Source of the DNA: Phaseolus vulgaris | Taxonomy: Eukaryota; Streptophyta; Magnoliopsida; Fabales; Fabaceae | Assembly: GCF_000499845.2 (NCBI RefSeq) | Contig: NC_023758.2 | Span: forward strand, 27,253,520-27,317,519 | Direction of reading: 5' to 3' | Length of the DNA: 64,000 bases | Shown here: positions 10,740-22,291 of the stretch, one piece after another | Position numbering within the stretch: the stretch's first letter is position 1 | Layout of the letters: each line of letters opens with the position of its first letter | Translations under genes and position numbers: made by a program | The notes under the pieces: model-generated | The model's database searches: none | Told to the model about the DNA's origin: nothing | What the model saw: only the letters and a program-made list of their open reading frames with translations

Positions 10740-11050
10740 TACAGATAGAGTTTGGTGTTTAAGGCACCTTAATCTTATTTGAGTATAGTTCATGAAAGTG
10801 TGAAATATAAGCAGCAGGATCACAGCACTAAGAGTGTAAGGAGGAGATTCTGTGAGGAAATACAAGTCATCCACCTCATCTACGGAATCAATCATCTTCA
10901 AAGTTCTGACATCCAATATGGGACAAATGTTACATAAGATAAGAAAACAAGTGAACAATGCAGTAAGTTTGGTCACAAAAATCATATTCAAAGATAAATT
11001 TGACAAATATAAAAGTTTGGCCAATGTGAGATTTGGAGTGAGATACACAT
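10740..11050. repeat. Repeat block G, copy 1, with unidentified reading frame
   Basis: The 80-bp segment from TTTGGTGTTTAAGGCACC to GCAGCAGGATCACAGCA at about 10750-10827 recurs almost identically at about 41640-41715 and 41982-42055. A minus-strand frame through 10719-11048 (109 codons) reads across it but matches nothing I recognise. I would not call it a gene. Confidence 0.6.
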
Positions 11051-11469
11051 TTCAAATGATTATTATGATTAAAGAAAATAAATAAAAATATAATTAAAAA
11101 ATTAAATTAATTAATTATACAAAAATATAATATTTAATTATTAAAAAATAATTGTCTAAAAGAACTATCTAATGGATAAGAAGTAATAAAGTAAATAAAT
11201 AAATAAAAGATAAAAGATAATAAGGAATTTTTTCATTAAATGAAAGTTATCATGATTTTTATAAAATTAAATTAAATTTTGATTTATAAATAGGTGGAGA
11301 GGTGAAGGAAAGACCAGGAGAATGAGAAGTTAGGAGAGAGAGATAAAAGAGAGAATGGAGATTTGGAACATTTAAATCTTCACATTTGGTTGGAGCTTTG
11401 ATTTTATTTAAATGTTAAACTTTTTTATATTAATCTTAATAAATTTTTTATTAACATTTCATGTACTTT

Positions 11470-12370
11470 AAATTATTTATTTATCTCTAGTTACGTATTA
11501 ATTCTATTTATGTATTTTATATATCACATGCTACACATTTTAAATTCTTTTATTTATCTCTCGCCACTACAATGAAATCATGAAATAGAAACCAATTTTT
11601 GGATACCAAAATAATTAGTTACAATAGGAACTAAAATAAAGACCATTTTAGAAACTAAAAAAAAAATTGGTTTCTAAATTAGTTTCTATTATTTCCTATT
11701 ATTGTTAAATAGTTTATAAATTGGTATCTAATTAGCAACTAAAGTTTTAACTACCAATTATTTAGTTTTTGTAGGAAAAATCTTTGTTGCTAATTAGATA
11801 CCAATTTAAAAACTATTTAACCATAATAGAAAATAATAGGAACTAATTTAGAAACCAAATTTTTTTTTAGTTTCTAAAATGATCTCTAATTTAGTTATTA
11901 TTGCAACTAATTATTTTGGTTTCTACAAATTGATTTCTATTTCATGATTTTCTTGTAGTGCGCACTATGTTTTATTTATTTATTTATTTTATTTATCTTC
12001 TATTACATATTGGTCTTATTTATTTATTTTATTTATTTTTATATAACAATTTTATTTATATTAATTACGCATTGGTCTTATTATTTATTTTATTTATCTT
12101 CCATTATATTTATTTTATTTATCTATAATTACACACTAATTATATTTATTTATTTTATTTATCTCTAGTTATATATTATATCTATTTATTTATTTCTAAT
12201 TACGCATTAATTCTATTTATTTATTATCTACACTTATCATTGATCTTAATTATTTTCTGTATAACCAGTTAAACATTGATCCTATTTGTTTATTTATTTT
12301 ATCTACAGTTACATATTAGTTGTAGTTATTTATTTATTTATACCTTACGTACTTATCCTATTTATTTGAT
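11470..12370. repeat. Degenerate minisatellite of about 40-50 bp units
   Basis: Units built on TTATTTATTTTATTTATCTCTAGTTACGCATTA recur about ten times with substitutions. The array is split by a MITE inserted at 11565-11960: the sequence on both sides is array sequence. Confidence 0.7.
11565..11960. mobile_element. Complete CACTA-type MITE (396 bp) with 3-bp TSD
   Basis: Begins CACTACAATGAAATCATG and ends CATGATTTTCTTGTAGTG, a near-perfect terminal inverted repeat. The interior is itself roughly palindromic. It is flanked by CGC on both sides (11562-11564 and 11961-11963), the 3-bp target duplication expected of CACTA transposase. It encodes nothing. This is the best-preserved family member in the window. 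Confidence 0.9.
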
Positions 12371-13521
12371 TATATATTTTTATTATTTTATTTTCCTGTA
12401 ATATAATTTTTTTTTCGATTCAAAGAAATATATAGTAATTATAAAAATAAAGTAAAAATAATAATAATTTTTTTATTTAATGTGTTTAGATAAAAGAAAT
12501 TAGTGTGTATGCTTTATTATTATTTTTATATTTGTTTGTATATGTTTCAATGGTGTGTATAGATTATTGTTAAGATAAATGTGACATATCTTAACCATAA
12601 TCATCATGTTATGTGGTTCTTAAAAGTTTTAAAGAATATGTTAGTTGAGAAGAAAGAATCATAAAAATTTTCGCATTGAGTTAAGACCATGTTAATGTAT
12701 GAGTCTTTGTATTTGAAAAGTCACAATTTGATACAGTGGGGGATGAAAGGTAAGAATTGAGTGGGGTTTAAAAAGTTACCAAGTAGGTGAATATCTGGAT
12801 AGTTCAGAATATAATCTTGGACTACGATATTCATAGGGCAAACTTGGAATTGTCCCATACGTGCTGAACATCATCAATGTTAGGTAGTCAGTATATATAT
12901 CTTTTTATTAAAAGATGGTCATAATTCTCAAGAAAAATAATTATTATTGTACCAAAGCTTTTGATGGGAAATACTCAATTACCTAATCACTTCCCAAGTA
13001 ACTTTTGATGTTCAAAGTAGATCATCAAAAGTGGAATATAGATCCATGTGTGATAAATGAGATTAAGCCTTATGGTTATAACTCAAGTCATAGACCCCAT
13101 TATTATGGTTATAAGTCCAGTCATAAACCCCGTTATTTGCATTGCATATTAAATTTATTAAAATTGATATTTAAGGTTTACAAAGACCTCATTCATTTAT
13201 GTGTTTTTCTTTTGATATGGACTTTTTATACGAGTATATGCAAAACAAACCTGCTCAGTAAGAATTATTAAGAAATATTTCAAGAGATCTCCTCTAGAAT
13301 CTCATGAAGAATTTAAAGTATTTAAATATATAGATAGTTCTATATTATAATGTAGAACTCTTATTATTGTGTGAAACTTATATGATTTTATAATATACTA
13401 TGAATAATTATAAAGATGAAAAATATTGACATACATTTATATTTATATATGTGAGATTATGATTAATGTTTTCTTAAAGAAAATCTTATTATAAAAAAAA
13501 TCTACTCCCAATTTATAATTA

Positions 13522-13645
13522 AATAATAATTATATATATATAATATAGTTTAGGTGATATAAACATAAAAGTGGTGACATTTGTAATAATAATTATATAT
13601 ATAATATAGTTTAGGTGATATAAACATAAAAGTGGTGACATTTGT
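13522..13645. repeat. Tandem duplication of a 61-63 bp unit
   Basis: Two adjacent copies (13522-13584 and 13585-13645) of AATAATAATTATATATAT... to ...GTGGTGACATTTGT. They are identical apart from one TA step in the dinucleotide run. Recent slippage-type duplication. Confidence 0.9.
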
Positions 13646-14331
13646 TATCATAAAGATGATGATGTTGTAAGTAGAGGTGAAAAATTAAACTTATTGGATA
13701 AAGTAAGTGGTTCCACTTATTAACTTGTCTCACTTAGCTCACTAACATAGTGGGTCAATAACTAGACAAAATGGATTAATTTATTTACTTGTCAACTTTA
13801 AAAAAATTTAAATGAAAACTATTATGAAACTTTAAATTTTAGGTTCTAATATGTAATTTGTTAAATTTATGTTAAAAAAATCAATTTAATTTTGATAAGT
13901 ACGAACAAATATTAGTCTATAATTATATCTATACAACATTTTTTTCTTAAGACCTTTTTCATGTTTGTTTATCGTTTCTTCTTCTTAGATTATGATGGAA
14001 AAATATTTTTTTTTCTAATAGTGATTTTTGTAATTTTTTCTTTGGATTAATGATGAAGATTTGAGGAGTCAAAACATTAAAGAAACTCAAGAAGAGTTTC
14101 CATGGATTGAAATAGAGTTAGGAATTTGTGAAAGTGAGAGGTGAGACAAACTCATTAGGAAAGAGTATATGCTAAGTCTTGAAGGAGACTAACCTATGGA
14201 GAACTTAAAAATAAGTAGAATGACAAAAAATAAGCAGCATTTCATTACTAATTCCAAGTTAAACTTTATAAGAGAGGTACAACTCCTATTTATAAGAGAT
14301 TTGTCCTAAAAACTATCGAATGACGAGGTGA

Positions 14332-14343
14332 CACGTGACGTCA
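14332..14343. promoter_or_regulatory. Overlapping G-box and TGACGTCA palindromes
   Basis: CACGTG (14332-14337) overlaps TGACGTCA (14336-14343). Both are bZIP-type binding motifs in plants. There is no gene close by in the right direction, so this may be the promoter region of a decayed retroelement LTR. Low weight. Confidence 0.25.
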
Positions 14344-14363
14344 CATGTTTCATGCTCATTATC

Positions 14364-14407
14364 CTCTCAAATAAGAGGTTGACAAATGTCTTCCTCTTAT
14401 TTGAGAG
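14364..14407. repeat. Perfect 15-bp inverted repeat (hairpin)
   Basis: CTCTCAAATAAGAGG at 14364-14378 and its exact reverse complement at 14393-14407, with a 14-bp loop. A third related copy (CCTCTCAAATGAAAGG) follows at 14411-14426. Confidence 0.7.
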
Positions 14408-14619
14408 ATTCCTCTCAAATGAAAGGTTGAAAATTATCACTTTTTAATTGGTGAGGATTATCTCTATTAAGGAAGGTTCATGCTTCTCATGTCATACTCA
14501 TACTCATGGTTCCCATGCCAAATGGTGAGTCACTTTACAATTTGCATCCACTCTTTTACTATACTCACCCACTCTTCTATTAGCCTAAACATAAAGCTCA
14601 AAACACAAGTGGTGAGTCC

Positions 14620-14740
14620 ACATGTTTATTAGATTGACTATTATGTTTAATAATTATTTGTATTAATTTTCTTTATTTATTCGTATCAACATAAAATATA
14701 TGATGGAAAAAAACATATTGGTTTTTATAATAAAACAATA
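14620..14740. repeat. Repeat block H, copy 1
   Basis: CACATGTTTATTAGATTGACTATTATG ... CATATTGGTTTTTATAATAA recurs at about 38298-38410, inside the patchwork upstream of the broken CNL. Confidence 0.8.
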
Positions 14741-15299
14741 TTAAACTAGAATCCGTTTTCACAAACGAACATCAAATTACTTCTGCCTCTCCATCTTCAT
14801 ATTCTTTAGGCATGATTCATTATTGTGGAAGACTTAGAAAAAATAGATAATATAAACCCTAAATAAAAGTAAATAATATTATTCATATAGTCTATTTCTC
14901 CTATCTATTTTTTTTATTAACAATAAATAAATTAAATTAAGAAGATACTTTAGGTTTTCCAACCTGTTTACAAACCACAAGATTATACCACTAAGCAACC
15001 ATAAAGAGGCTTAACCTGCAACGACTGATACATAGCTAAACCAAAAAAAAAACAGATTCATAGAAGCAGGATTGAGCTTACAAACCAACTAAACACATCC
15101 TCAATGCAAGCGTGAGAAGGGTGTTCTTAGCTTGTGACCTATGCCTTAAAACTGTTTCTCCTATCTAATTGACTTAATTATTTAACAGATAATTTATAAG
15201 AAAATACTTACTATTTTTTTATTGTCTAATATAGATAAACGCTAGTCGATAATGAAAAAGCTGTAAACATAGATAAAGGATAAGCAGGAAAAGGTAAAC

Positions 15300-15448
15300 G
15301 AAGAATCACACAATTCTTTTTACATATATCACTCAAAGAGCAACAGGTGACTAGTTGAAGAAAGCAGTAACACATTTGTGAACCACATTAATAATATAAG
15401 GGACATTTCAAATCTGCATTTTATAAATTTATCTACCTCGGCTACTGG
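15300..15448. repeat. 3' flank of CNL-2 (divergent block B)
   Basis: Shares the stretch GTGAACCACATTAATAATATAAGG...CAAATCTGCATTTTA with the 3' flanks of CNL-1 (3812-3860) and CNL-3 (42365-42415). Probable 3' UTR. I see no canonical AATAAA at a convincing distance. Confidence 0.6.
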
Positions 15449-18400
15449 TCAGTCATTTGATGGCTGCTTGAAGCAGTTCCATGAGCTCTCTGCACACAAT
15501 TACGAACATTAATATATGCAGAGACTCACACAGTAAGGAGAAATTAAAGAAAATGATACAATCATTCACTTACCACTAAATCTTGAAATCTTTTTCTCAT
15601 AGAGTGGGAGGAGTTTTATTTCTGGAATGTGGTTTATGTATTGCCAATCCTCTCCCGTTTCCCTCTTGCACCGCTTATTCAGATAAGGACATTCGCTTAT
15701 AGTTAAAGAAGACAAGTTGGTGAGGCGTTGAATGCTACTCGGTACTGACCTCAACTCCCTACAAAACCAAATCTCTAATTTTTGAAGGGAAGTCATGTCT
15801 CCCATCCACTCCGGCAATGAAATAGATTTGCAATTTATTATATACAAAGTTCGTAGGGAGGGGACACATTGTATGCCATAGGGTAATGTGGAGCAACTAG
15901 AGATTCTGACATTCCAAAGGGTAGTTAGTTGGGTCATATTGCTTGGTAGAGTCACCAGCTCTGGACAATTCATGATACTCAAACTCTCCAAACATGTCAA
16001 ATGTCGCACACCTTCAGATAATGATTTCAATTTCTCACAGTTGGAAATACGCAAACTTCTAAGTGAGGTCAGACCTTCCAACCCGTGTTCTGAAAAATAC
16101 TCCAGACTATCACAAGAAATAATGTCTAGTTCCTGTAGTGCACCCAACCCGCTGAGTTGGTCGGGTAATACAACCACTCCTCTAACACTTATAATATGCA
16201 AGGTCTTTAGACAAGGCATATTCTCCACAACCCCTTCCATCAAGGAAGCAGCTTCGAAAATAGATACCTTCTTAACAGAAGGAAGACGTGGAAATTTAAG
16301 GTTGGAGACGCCAACAATTTTTAATTGAGAAAGACGAGGGAGCATCTCTACTCCTTCTTCCCTCAACATCCTCTCCAATTTTGGTAATTTCTCCACACTC
16401 AATTTCTCCAACAATGGAAATGCCTTCTCCTCCACACCATCATACGACTCACCATCTATCCACTTCACATCTTTCATTCCACCCACTTCTAGCCTTTTCA
16501 AGTGTGGTAGTTTACCAAGTGGAGGAAGCTCCTTACAGTTGTCACAGTCCAAGAGTATAACTTCCACCAAGTCTCTCAGAACTCCCCCATTTCTCATCCA
16601 ACTCGATAAATGTCTTCCTGGATATCCATTTATCCTAAAACTCTTCAGAGTTGAGGGAGGTTGTAGGGCTTCCAGTACTCTCTCAACGTTGACATTACTA
16701 CCTTCTGAATTAGCACTACCACCCCATGACAAGCGTAGGATATTCAAGTCCTTCTTACTAATCAAATTTGCTTGTTTAGCATCCCATTCATTGGGGACCT
16801 TCTCAAGGCCTTCAATTCTTAGCTTGCCTCCCAACTTTAAGCTATGCAACTCTGCTAACCCACACCCTGCCTTTGAACCCACAACGAAAGTGTTCAGTGT
16901 TCTTAGATGCCTTAACTTGCCAATATTCGGAGGCATCTCTGATATTGACTTACAGTTATTAAGCACAATATGTCTTAGATCCTGTAATTGTGTCAATTCT
17001 TTGGGCAGCCTAAGTTGACTGAGATGTTGCAGTTTCAATATTTGCAATTTCGGCAACTGACAAATTATGTTATTTAAGCTTGCTCCCGAACCCCAATTCA
17101 AACTCAAGTATCTCAAATGTCCTAAATCCTTGAGTGGGTAAAACAGAGAAGAACGTGTGCATAATGCTCGGAGACAATGGGTTGATGGCACCAGACATTT
17201 ATTACCAAAATCTATAAAAGTCCGCAGGGATTCAACTTTCTTGAAAGCAGTAATATCAACAGACACCTTAGAATTTGACAAGCTTACATAGTGAACTCTA
17301 GTTGGCAACTGAGTCAACCTTCCTTTCTCAATAATCACACATTCTTCACCCATAATAGACTTGGCAAGATCATGAAATAGATCATGCATCTTGCAACTTC
17401 TAATCATACCAAACTCATCAGACTCTGCTTCTTGAAAAAATGATCTACGGTATAATTTTTTCCACGCTTTATTTCCAACATCCTCCACTCCTACGTTTCC
17501 TTCAGATTTAATAAATCCATTAGCCATCCAGAGATGAATTAGATCTTCCTTATCTATTTCAAAATCTTTGGGGAAAATTGCACAAAAAGAAAAACATCTC
17601 CTTAGAGACAACTCCAAATTAGAATAACTCAGTTTCAAAAAACGCATAATAGAATTTTCCTCACGTATATTCCAAATCTCACTTTCCTTTAAATTTTCCC
17701 ATTGGCTTACCTCACTTTCATCACGCAAAAGGCTTCCCAGTGTTTTGATTGCAAGTGGCGAACCAACGCATTTTCTGACTATCTCTCTGCCAATTGTCAC
17801 GAGCTCTTCTATTTGTTCTCTGTTTTGTCCAAACGCATGGTGTTTGAACAATGACCAACTGTCGTCTCCTGACAATTCTTTCAAATGGTAAGCAGGATGT
17901 GTCCCCATGATGGAGGCAACTTCCTGCAGTCGAGTGGTGACCAAAATGGCAGCTCCTTTTGCTCCCCTTGCACACTGCAACATCCCCTTTAACTCCTTCC
18001 ACCTCTCTTGCTCTTCATTCCACAAATCATCAAGAACAAGTAAATACCTTTTGCACTGCAATGCTTCTTCAACCTTTTTCCGCATTGCTTCTAAAGTATG
18101 GAGATTGGGGTTTTGACCAGTGACATATTCTATGATGGATTGCAGTATTCTCTTCGCATTGAAATCATCTGAAACACAGATCCAAATTCTCAAGTCAAAA
18201 TGTTTACTTATCCCGTGATCGTTGAAGACCTGCTTGGCAAGAGTTGTTTTGCCAAGTCCACCCATACCAACTATGGGATAGATGGAGAGGTCTTCACTGT
18301 TACTAGCATCTTCCAGGAGAAACTTCACAATTTTCTCTTGATCCTGGTCTCTGCCACAGAATATAGGTTCGGTAATCACAGAGACAGTTTGGCGCCAATC

Positions 18401-18841
18401 ATCCTCATCATTCACTGCTTGCTTCTCTGTGACACCCACACGTAATTCAAACGTGAGCCTTTCTTCATGAATGTCATGAAATCTTTGGGTGATGTCTTTC
18501 ATCCTCTTGCCAATATGAAAACGAAAGAGAATGTCCTTAGGATGGAGAGGGGATAGGCATGAAGCATGTCCATCATGAGAGTGCATCTTTGTGGAGTGAA
18601 TTGAACATTCATCCAAGATATCATCCAGCACATATGCTGCATCTGTGAGTTTTTGCAGCCAATCCTTCACAGCATGCTTTCTTAGTTGCTCTCTCTCAGC
18701 GTCTTTGAAGACAGCACGGATTGCGGTGAGATTGCTGGAAAGGTTCAGGGTCTGCTGTTCAACACCCCAATAAGTTGCAAGTTGGTTTTGAAGAAAAGAT
18801 CCCAAATTTTCAATAACGATTTCCAGTAAAGCCTCGGCCAT
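15449..18841 (-). CDS. CNL-2: intact CC-NB-ARC-LRR disease-resistance protein (about 1102 aa)
   Basis: Intracellular immune receptor that recognises pathogen effectors and acts as an ATP/ADP switch. Exon 1 is 15574-18841 and exon 2 is 15449-15489. The frame is open 40 codons further upstream to 18961, but ATG 18839-18841 (MAEALLEIVIENL) is chosen because all paralogs start there. Domains: coiled coil with DDILDECS; NB-ARC with GRDQDQEKIVKFLL, P-loop GMGGLGKTT near 192, kinase-2 as LLVLDDLW, ILVTTR, GSPLAIKTL at the GLPL position, CFSFCAIFPKDF (RNBS-D) and KMHDLFHDLA (MHD near 485); then LRRs of the LPPLGKLPHLKRLEVGGMK type from about 560 to the C terminus. Exon 2 is missing six codons relative to CNL-3, in frame. 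No inactivating lesion seen, so likely functional. Cognate pathogen unknown. Confidence 0.93.
15490..15573 (-). other. Terminal intron of CNL-2 (84 bp, phase 1)
   Basis: Donor G|GTAAGTGA, whose first eight bases contain an in-frame TGA. An unspliced mRNA would therefore end after ...FSGK, while splicing adds ESSWNCFKQPSND. Acceptor TGTGTGCAG. Position and length are conserved in the paralogs. Confidence 0.7.
18249..18270 (-). promoter_or_regulatory. Candidate miR482/miR2118 target site in CNL-2 P-loop
   Basis: Same 22 bases as in CNL-1, over the GMGGLGK codons. Inferred from recalled miRNA sequence, not from a search. Confidence 0.45.
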
Positions 18842-19570
18842 TTGCAGAAAGGAGAGGTTTTTGGATGATTGTAGTTGTGGAGAAGAAAGTACGGGGAGAG
18901 TGATAACAATGATAAGAATTTTGTGATCATTTATTGAATTGAGAATTGGTGGCCATGGCAATAAAAGTTTTGTCTTTGCTTGTGTTGACGAAGAGTGTTC
19001 ATTCGATGAGTCAACTCAAACCAACCATATTAATTGCATAGCAATCACACCGACATGTCCACTTACTTTCTCTATTATTTCAGCTCAAATTTCTTCTTCT
19101 TCTTCTTATTATTACTTTTGTTATTTATTCTTATTATTACTTTTCTTATTTATTTTTATTATTTATTATTTTGTTTACAATTATTTTATTATTATAATCA
19201 TTTTATAAATTTATTATTAATATTTTATTGTTATTATTATTATTTTAATAATCAAAATATTATTTTAACATTTCTTATTATTATATTTTTATTATGTTAT
19301 ATTATATAATTAATTTTATTTATTTTATTATACCAAAAATATAAATATTAATAAAATTTATTATAATAAAAAATATATTATATATTTAATGTAATAATTA
19401 TATTTATAAATATCATCAAAATTTTATTATATAATCAATTATGTATTTATATAATTGGTTATGTAAAAATATAAAATATTCATATACATATATAGATAAC
19501 TATTATTCTTTGTAAATTTTAGCAATTATACAAAGAGTAACGTAAATTTTTTTATCTCATTTTTTATTTT
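18842..19570. repeat. CNL-2 upstream region with block I and ATT/TTC low complexity
   Basis: Proximal promoter region, then a TTC/TTA-rich tract from 19090. The stretch 19095-19560 recurs at about 38495-38940. A weak TATA-like minus-strand element lies near 19027-19034. Confidence 0.65.
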
Positions 19571-19789
19571 TAATTTATTTTTATATTTTTTTATATTTTT
19601 GTTATCTATCATGAAATCCATTATTGACTTATCCTTCAAGTTTTAGCATGACACGACTCGAGTGATCTAATTTATCAAGAATTTGTTTCCTCGAAATTCA
19701 TGTATCCTACAACTGTTTGTTTTAAACACAAGACATACAGAAATAATCAATCAACTACATTTCAATCATACTATATCAACCTAAATTTT

Positions 19790-20015
19790 AACTACACATA
19801 TTTTAACTACCAATTATTTAAATTCTAAATTTGGTAGCAAAAAACTTGGTAATTAATTAGATACGAATTTAGAAACTATTTATCAATAATAAAAACTAAT
19901 TTAGAAATCAATAATTCTTTTAATTTCTACAATAGTTTCTAATTTAATCAATGTAGCAACTAATTATATTTTTAGTCTCTAAAATTGGTTTTTATTTAAT
20001 GATTTTCTTGTAGTG
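19790..20015. mobile_element. Right-half copy of the CACTA-type MITE
   Basis: From ACTACCAATTATTTAAATTCT to the terminus ATGATTTTCTTGTAGTG. The left half is missing, as in the 7735 and 47590 copies. Confidence 0.7.
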
Positions 20016-20400
20016 TTTGTACAAACTCTTTCTTACCTTTGTTGGGTTGTTCCAATAGTGTTTTGTAATTCTTGTTCTTGTTGGAGTGTTTCCAATATTG
20101 TATTTGAGATTGACTTTATTATAGTATTTGTTTGTGGTTGTAACAAGAGTTGATAAGACTACCTTCCTAGGTGAATAAAGAGTGGATAATGCTAAGATCC
20201 TCTTAAAATGGTTACAAGTAGAAAGGACACATATCCTCTTTGTTATCCATAGTTGATTGAGGTTTATATTATTTTAGTGTTTGATAACCTTTTGAGGAGT
20301 GCTAAAGCATTTATTGTTGTCTTTGTGTTTTCACTCTTGTGTTAGTTTTGTACAAACATTGGATTGATAATGAAACCATTTTTCAAAGGTGAAAAATTGA
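20016..20400. other. Intergenic, no gene seen
   Basis: Moderately GC-richer than its surroundings (TTGTTGGGTTGTTCCAATAG..., direct repeats of TTCCAATA). Could be a retroelement relic. Not identified. Confidence 0.3.
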
Positions 20401-21320
20401 GGACTAGATGTAGGATTAGTTGAATTCAAACCAATATAAATTTATTGTGATCTTTCTTTTACTTTATCCTTCTCTTTATATTGCTATCTAATTCTTGTAT
20501 GAATAGATTCTCAAATTAATTGCATTTTGAATAATTGCATTTTGAATAGTTGAAACCATTTTTAAAAATAAAACTTTAAAAATATAAATGTTTTTTGTTA
20601 TTTGTATCAATCTTACTTCCATTAATAATTGCATTAAATTTTTATAACTTAAAGAAGTTTTAAAATAATTTCAAAATGAAGATTTTTAAACAAAAAAATT
20701 TGGAAACCAATTCACTCACCCTCTTAATTTAATCAAGTCATTATTTTTTTAACAAAGAATACTCACTTTAAGCCTAGCTAATAAAATTGAATTTTCAAGA
20801 AACTCAATCCTACAAGACAAAGTTTATTTCACAAGTTTCAAATATTATTAAAAAATCATTAAATAAAAACTAATTTTAGAAATTAAAATAATTAGTTACT
20901 ATATTAACAAAATTAGAGATCATTTTATAAACTAAAAAAAATTATTAGTATCTAAAATAGTTTATATTATTAATAAAAATTTATGAAGTAGTTTCTAAAT
21001 TGGTATCTAACCATTAGTTATTAAGGTTTTAACTAGTAGTTATAAAATCTTGATAGCTAATTTAAATATTTATTAGAAATTATTTTATAATTTTTTATTA
21101 ATAATAGAAACTATTTTATATACCAATAATTTTTTAATTTATAAAATAGTATATAAATTAGTTAATATAATGAGTAATTATTTTTTTCTTTAAATTAAAT
21201 TTTTATTTAATTATTTTTTATAGTGTATAAATAATATAATAGAGAAATCTCTTATTTATGGGATGTCAAGGTGAGTTCAAGAAGTTATCTAAGTATGAAA
21301 AAGAAGTCAAACAACTTACT
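20400..21320. repeat. Segmental-duplication block D, copy 2
   Basis: Duplicate of 8050-8960, including the internal MITE. The proximal part (GTAGGATTAGTTGAATTC...) also recurs at 28690 and 47010. Confidence 0.8.
20845..21225. mobile_element. CACTA-type MITE, duplicated older copy
   Basis: Counterpart of 8357-8797. The left terminus has lost the CACTACAAG (only AAAAAATCATTAAATAAAAAC remains). Confidence 0.6.
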
Positions 21321-21357
21321 TTTGTATTCATAATAAGTTAATTTGTATTCATAAAGA

Positions 21358-21560
21358 TACATTCAGTTATTTTAATATCTATTTGTATAAAAACAATTTA
21401 CTCATTCTATTAGACAATGTACAACTAATAAAATTATTTTTTAATTTTATTAATATTGTTATTAAAGGTTAGCTCACAAAGATTACAAATAAAACTCATT
21501 TAACCTATATATTGTAAGGTTGGGTGTAGAAAACTTACACTAAATTTTTTAAAATAAAAT
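21358..21560. repeat. Segmental-duplication block E, copy 2
   Basis: See 9690-9890. Confidence 0.8.
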
Positions 21561-21639
21561 AAAACAAAACTCATTGCACTATCACATAACTAATGAAAGA
21601 TAATACTAGAGTAGAAATGCTAAATAAGAGCGACTATTT

Positions 21640-22030
21640 TACATTTACAATGGCAGCTATAGAGTCGCATTTGATTAGCACGCATTCGTAAATCAAAGAG
21701 AAAGAGATACAAATGCGGCTATATAGCCGTATTTGTAAATATTATTTATAAGGGCGACTATTTCTGGTAGCCGCATTTGTATATGCTTTTGAATCAGGTG
21801 ACAGGGTTTAGGGATATAACATTTACAAATGCGGCTATTACCATAGTCGCATTCGTATATGTGATTTACAAATGCGGTTATTACCAAAGTCGCATTCGTA
21901 AATGTGATTTAAAAATGCGGTTTTGGTAATAGCCGCATTTGTAAATCACATATACGAATGCGGCTATGGTAATAGTTACATTTGTAAATCATGCGCTGGA
22001 CTTATAAATGCGACTATGGTAAATAAGCGC
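21640..22030. repeat. CACTA subterminal repeat array, left
   Basis: At least eight copies of (A)AATGCGGCTA or its reverse complement TAGCCGCATTT, with variants (CGCATTCGTA), in both orientations. These are typically the binding sites of the element's own accessory protein. The array forms long inverted repeats, for example 21860-21900 against 21915-21960. Confidence 0.85.
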
Positions 22031-22291
22031 ACTTGTAAATAGTGGTTTTTTTTTAATGCAATCTGTTTAGTGCTAATCCCATATAAATTAACCTGTTTCA
22101 ATTATATATACCAGTAAGACAAATACATAAATCCAAATAAATTCAGAGAATCAAATATATATTGATCAAAATGTACATTACAAAAACTAATCAAATTACA
22201 TATAATCCCTACACTATTGATCAACTATCCTAGAGTTATAAAAATTTATGAAATATGTGGACCAAGAATGTCTCACATATGATATGGCTTC

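Larger units (their letters stand above)
12371..15300. other. Intergenic, no gene seen
   Basis: AT-rich with no convincing coding region. An 88-codon plus-strand frame at 13005-13271 (YGYNSSHRPHYYGYKSSHKP internal duplication) has no recognised homology. Smaller repeats inside this stretch are listed separately. Confidence 0.4.

Noticed and set aside
10719..11048. 109-codon frame with possible membrane segments
   Set aside because: It crosses a repeat block whose other two copies do not keep the frame, so it is unlikely to be coding.
18842..18961. N-terminal 40-codon extension of CNL-2
   Set aside because: The frame is open by chance. The extra residues are not related to NLR N termini, and all paralogs begin at the MAE.LL ATG.
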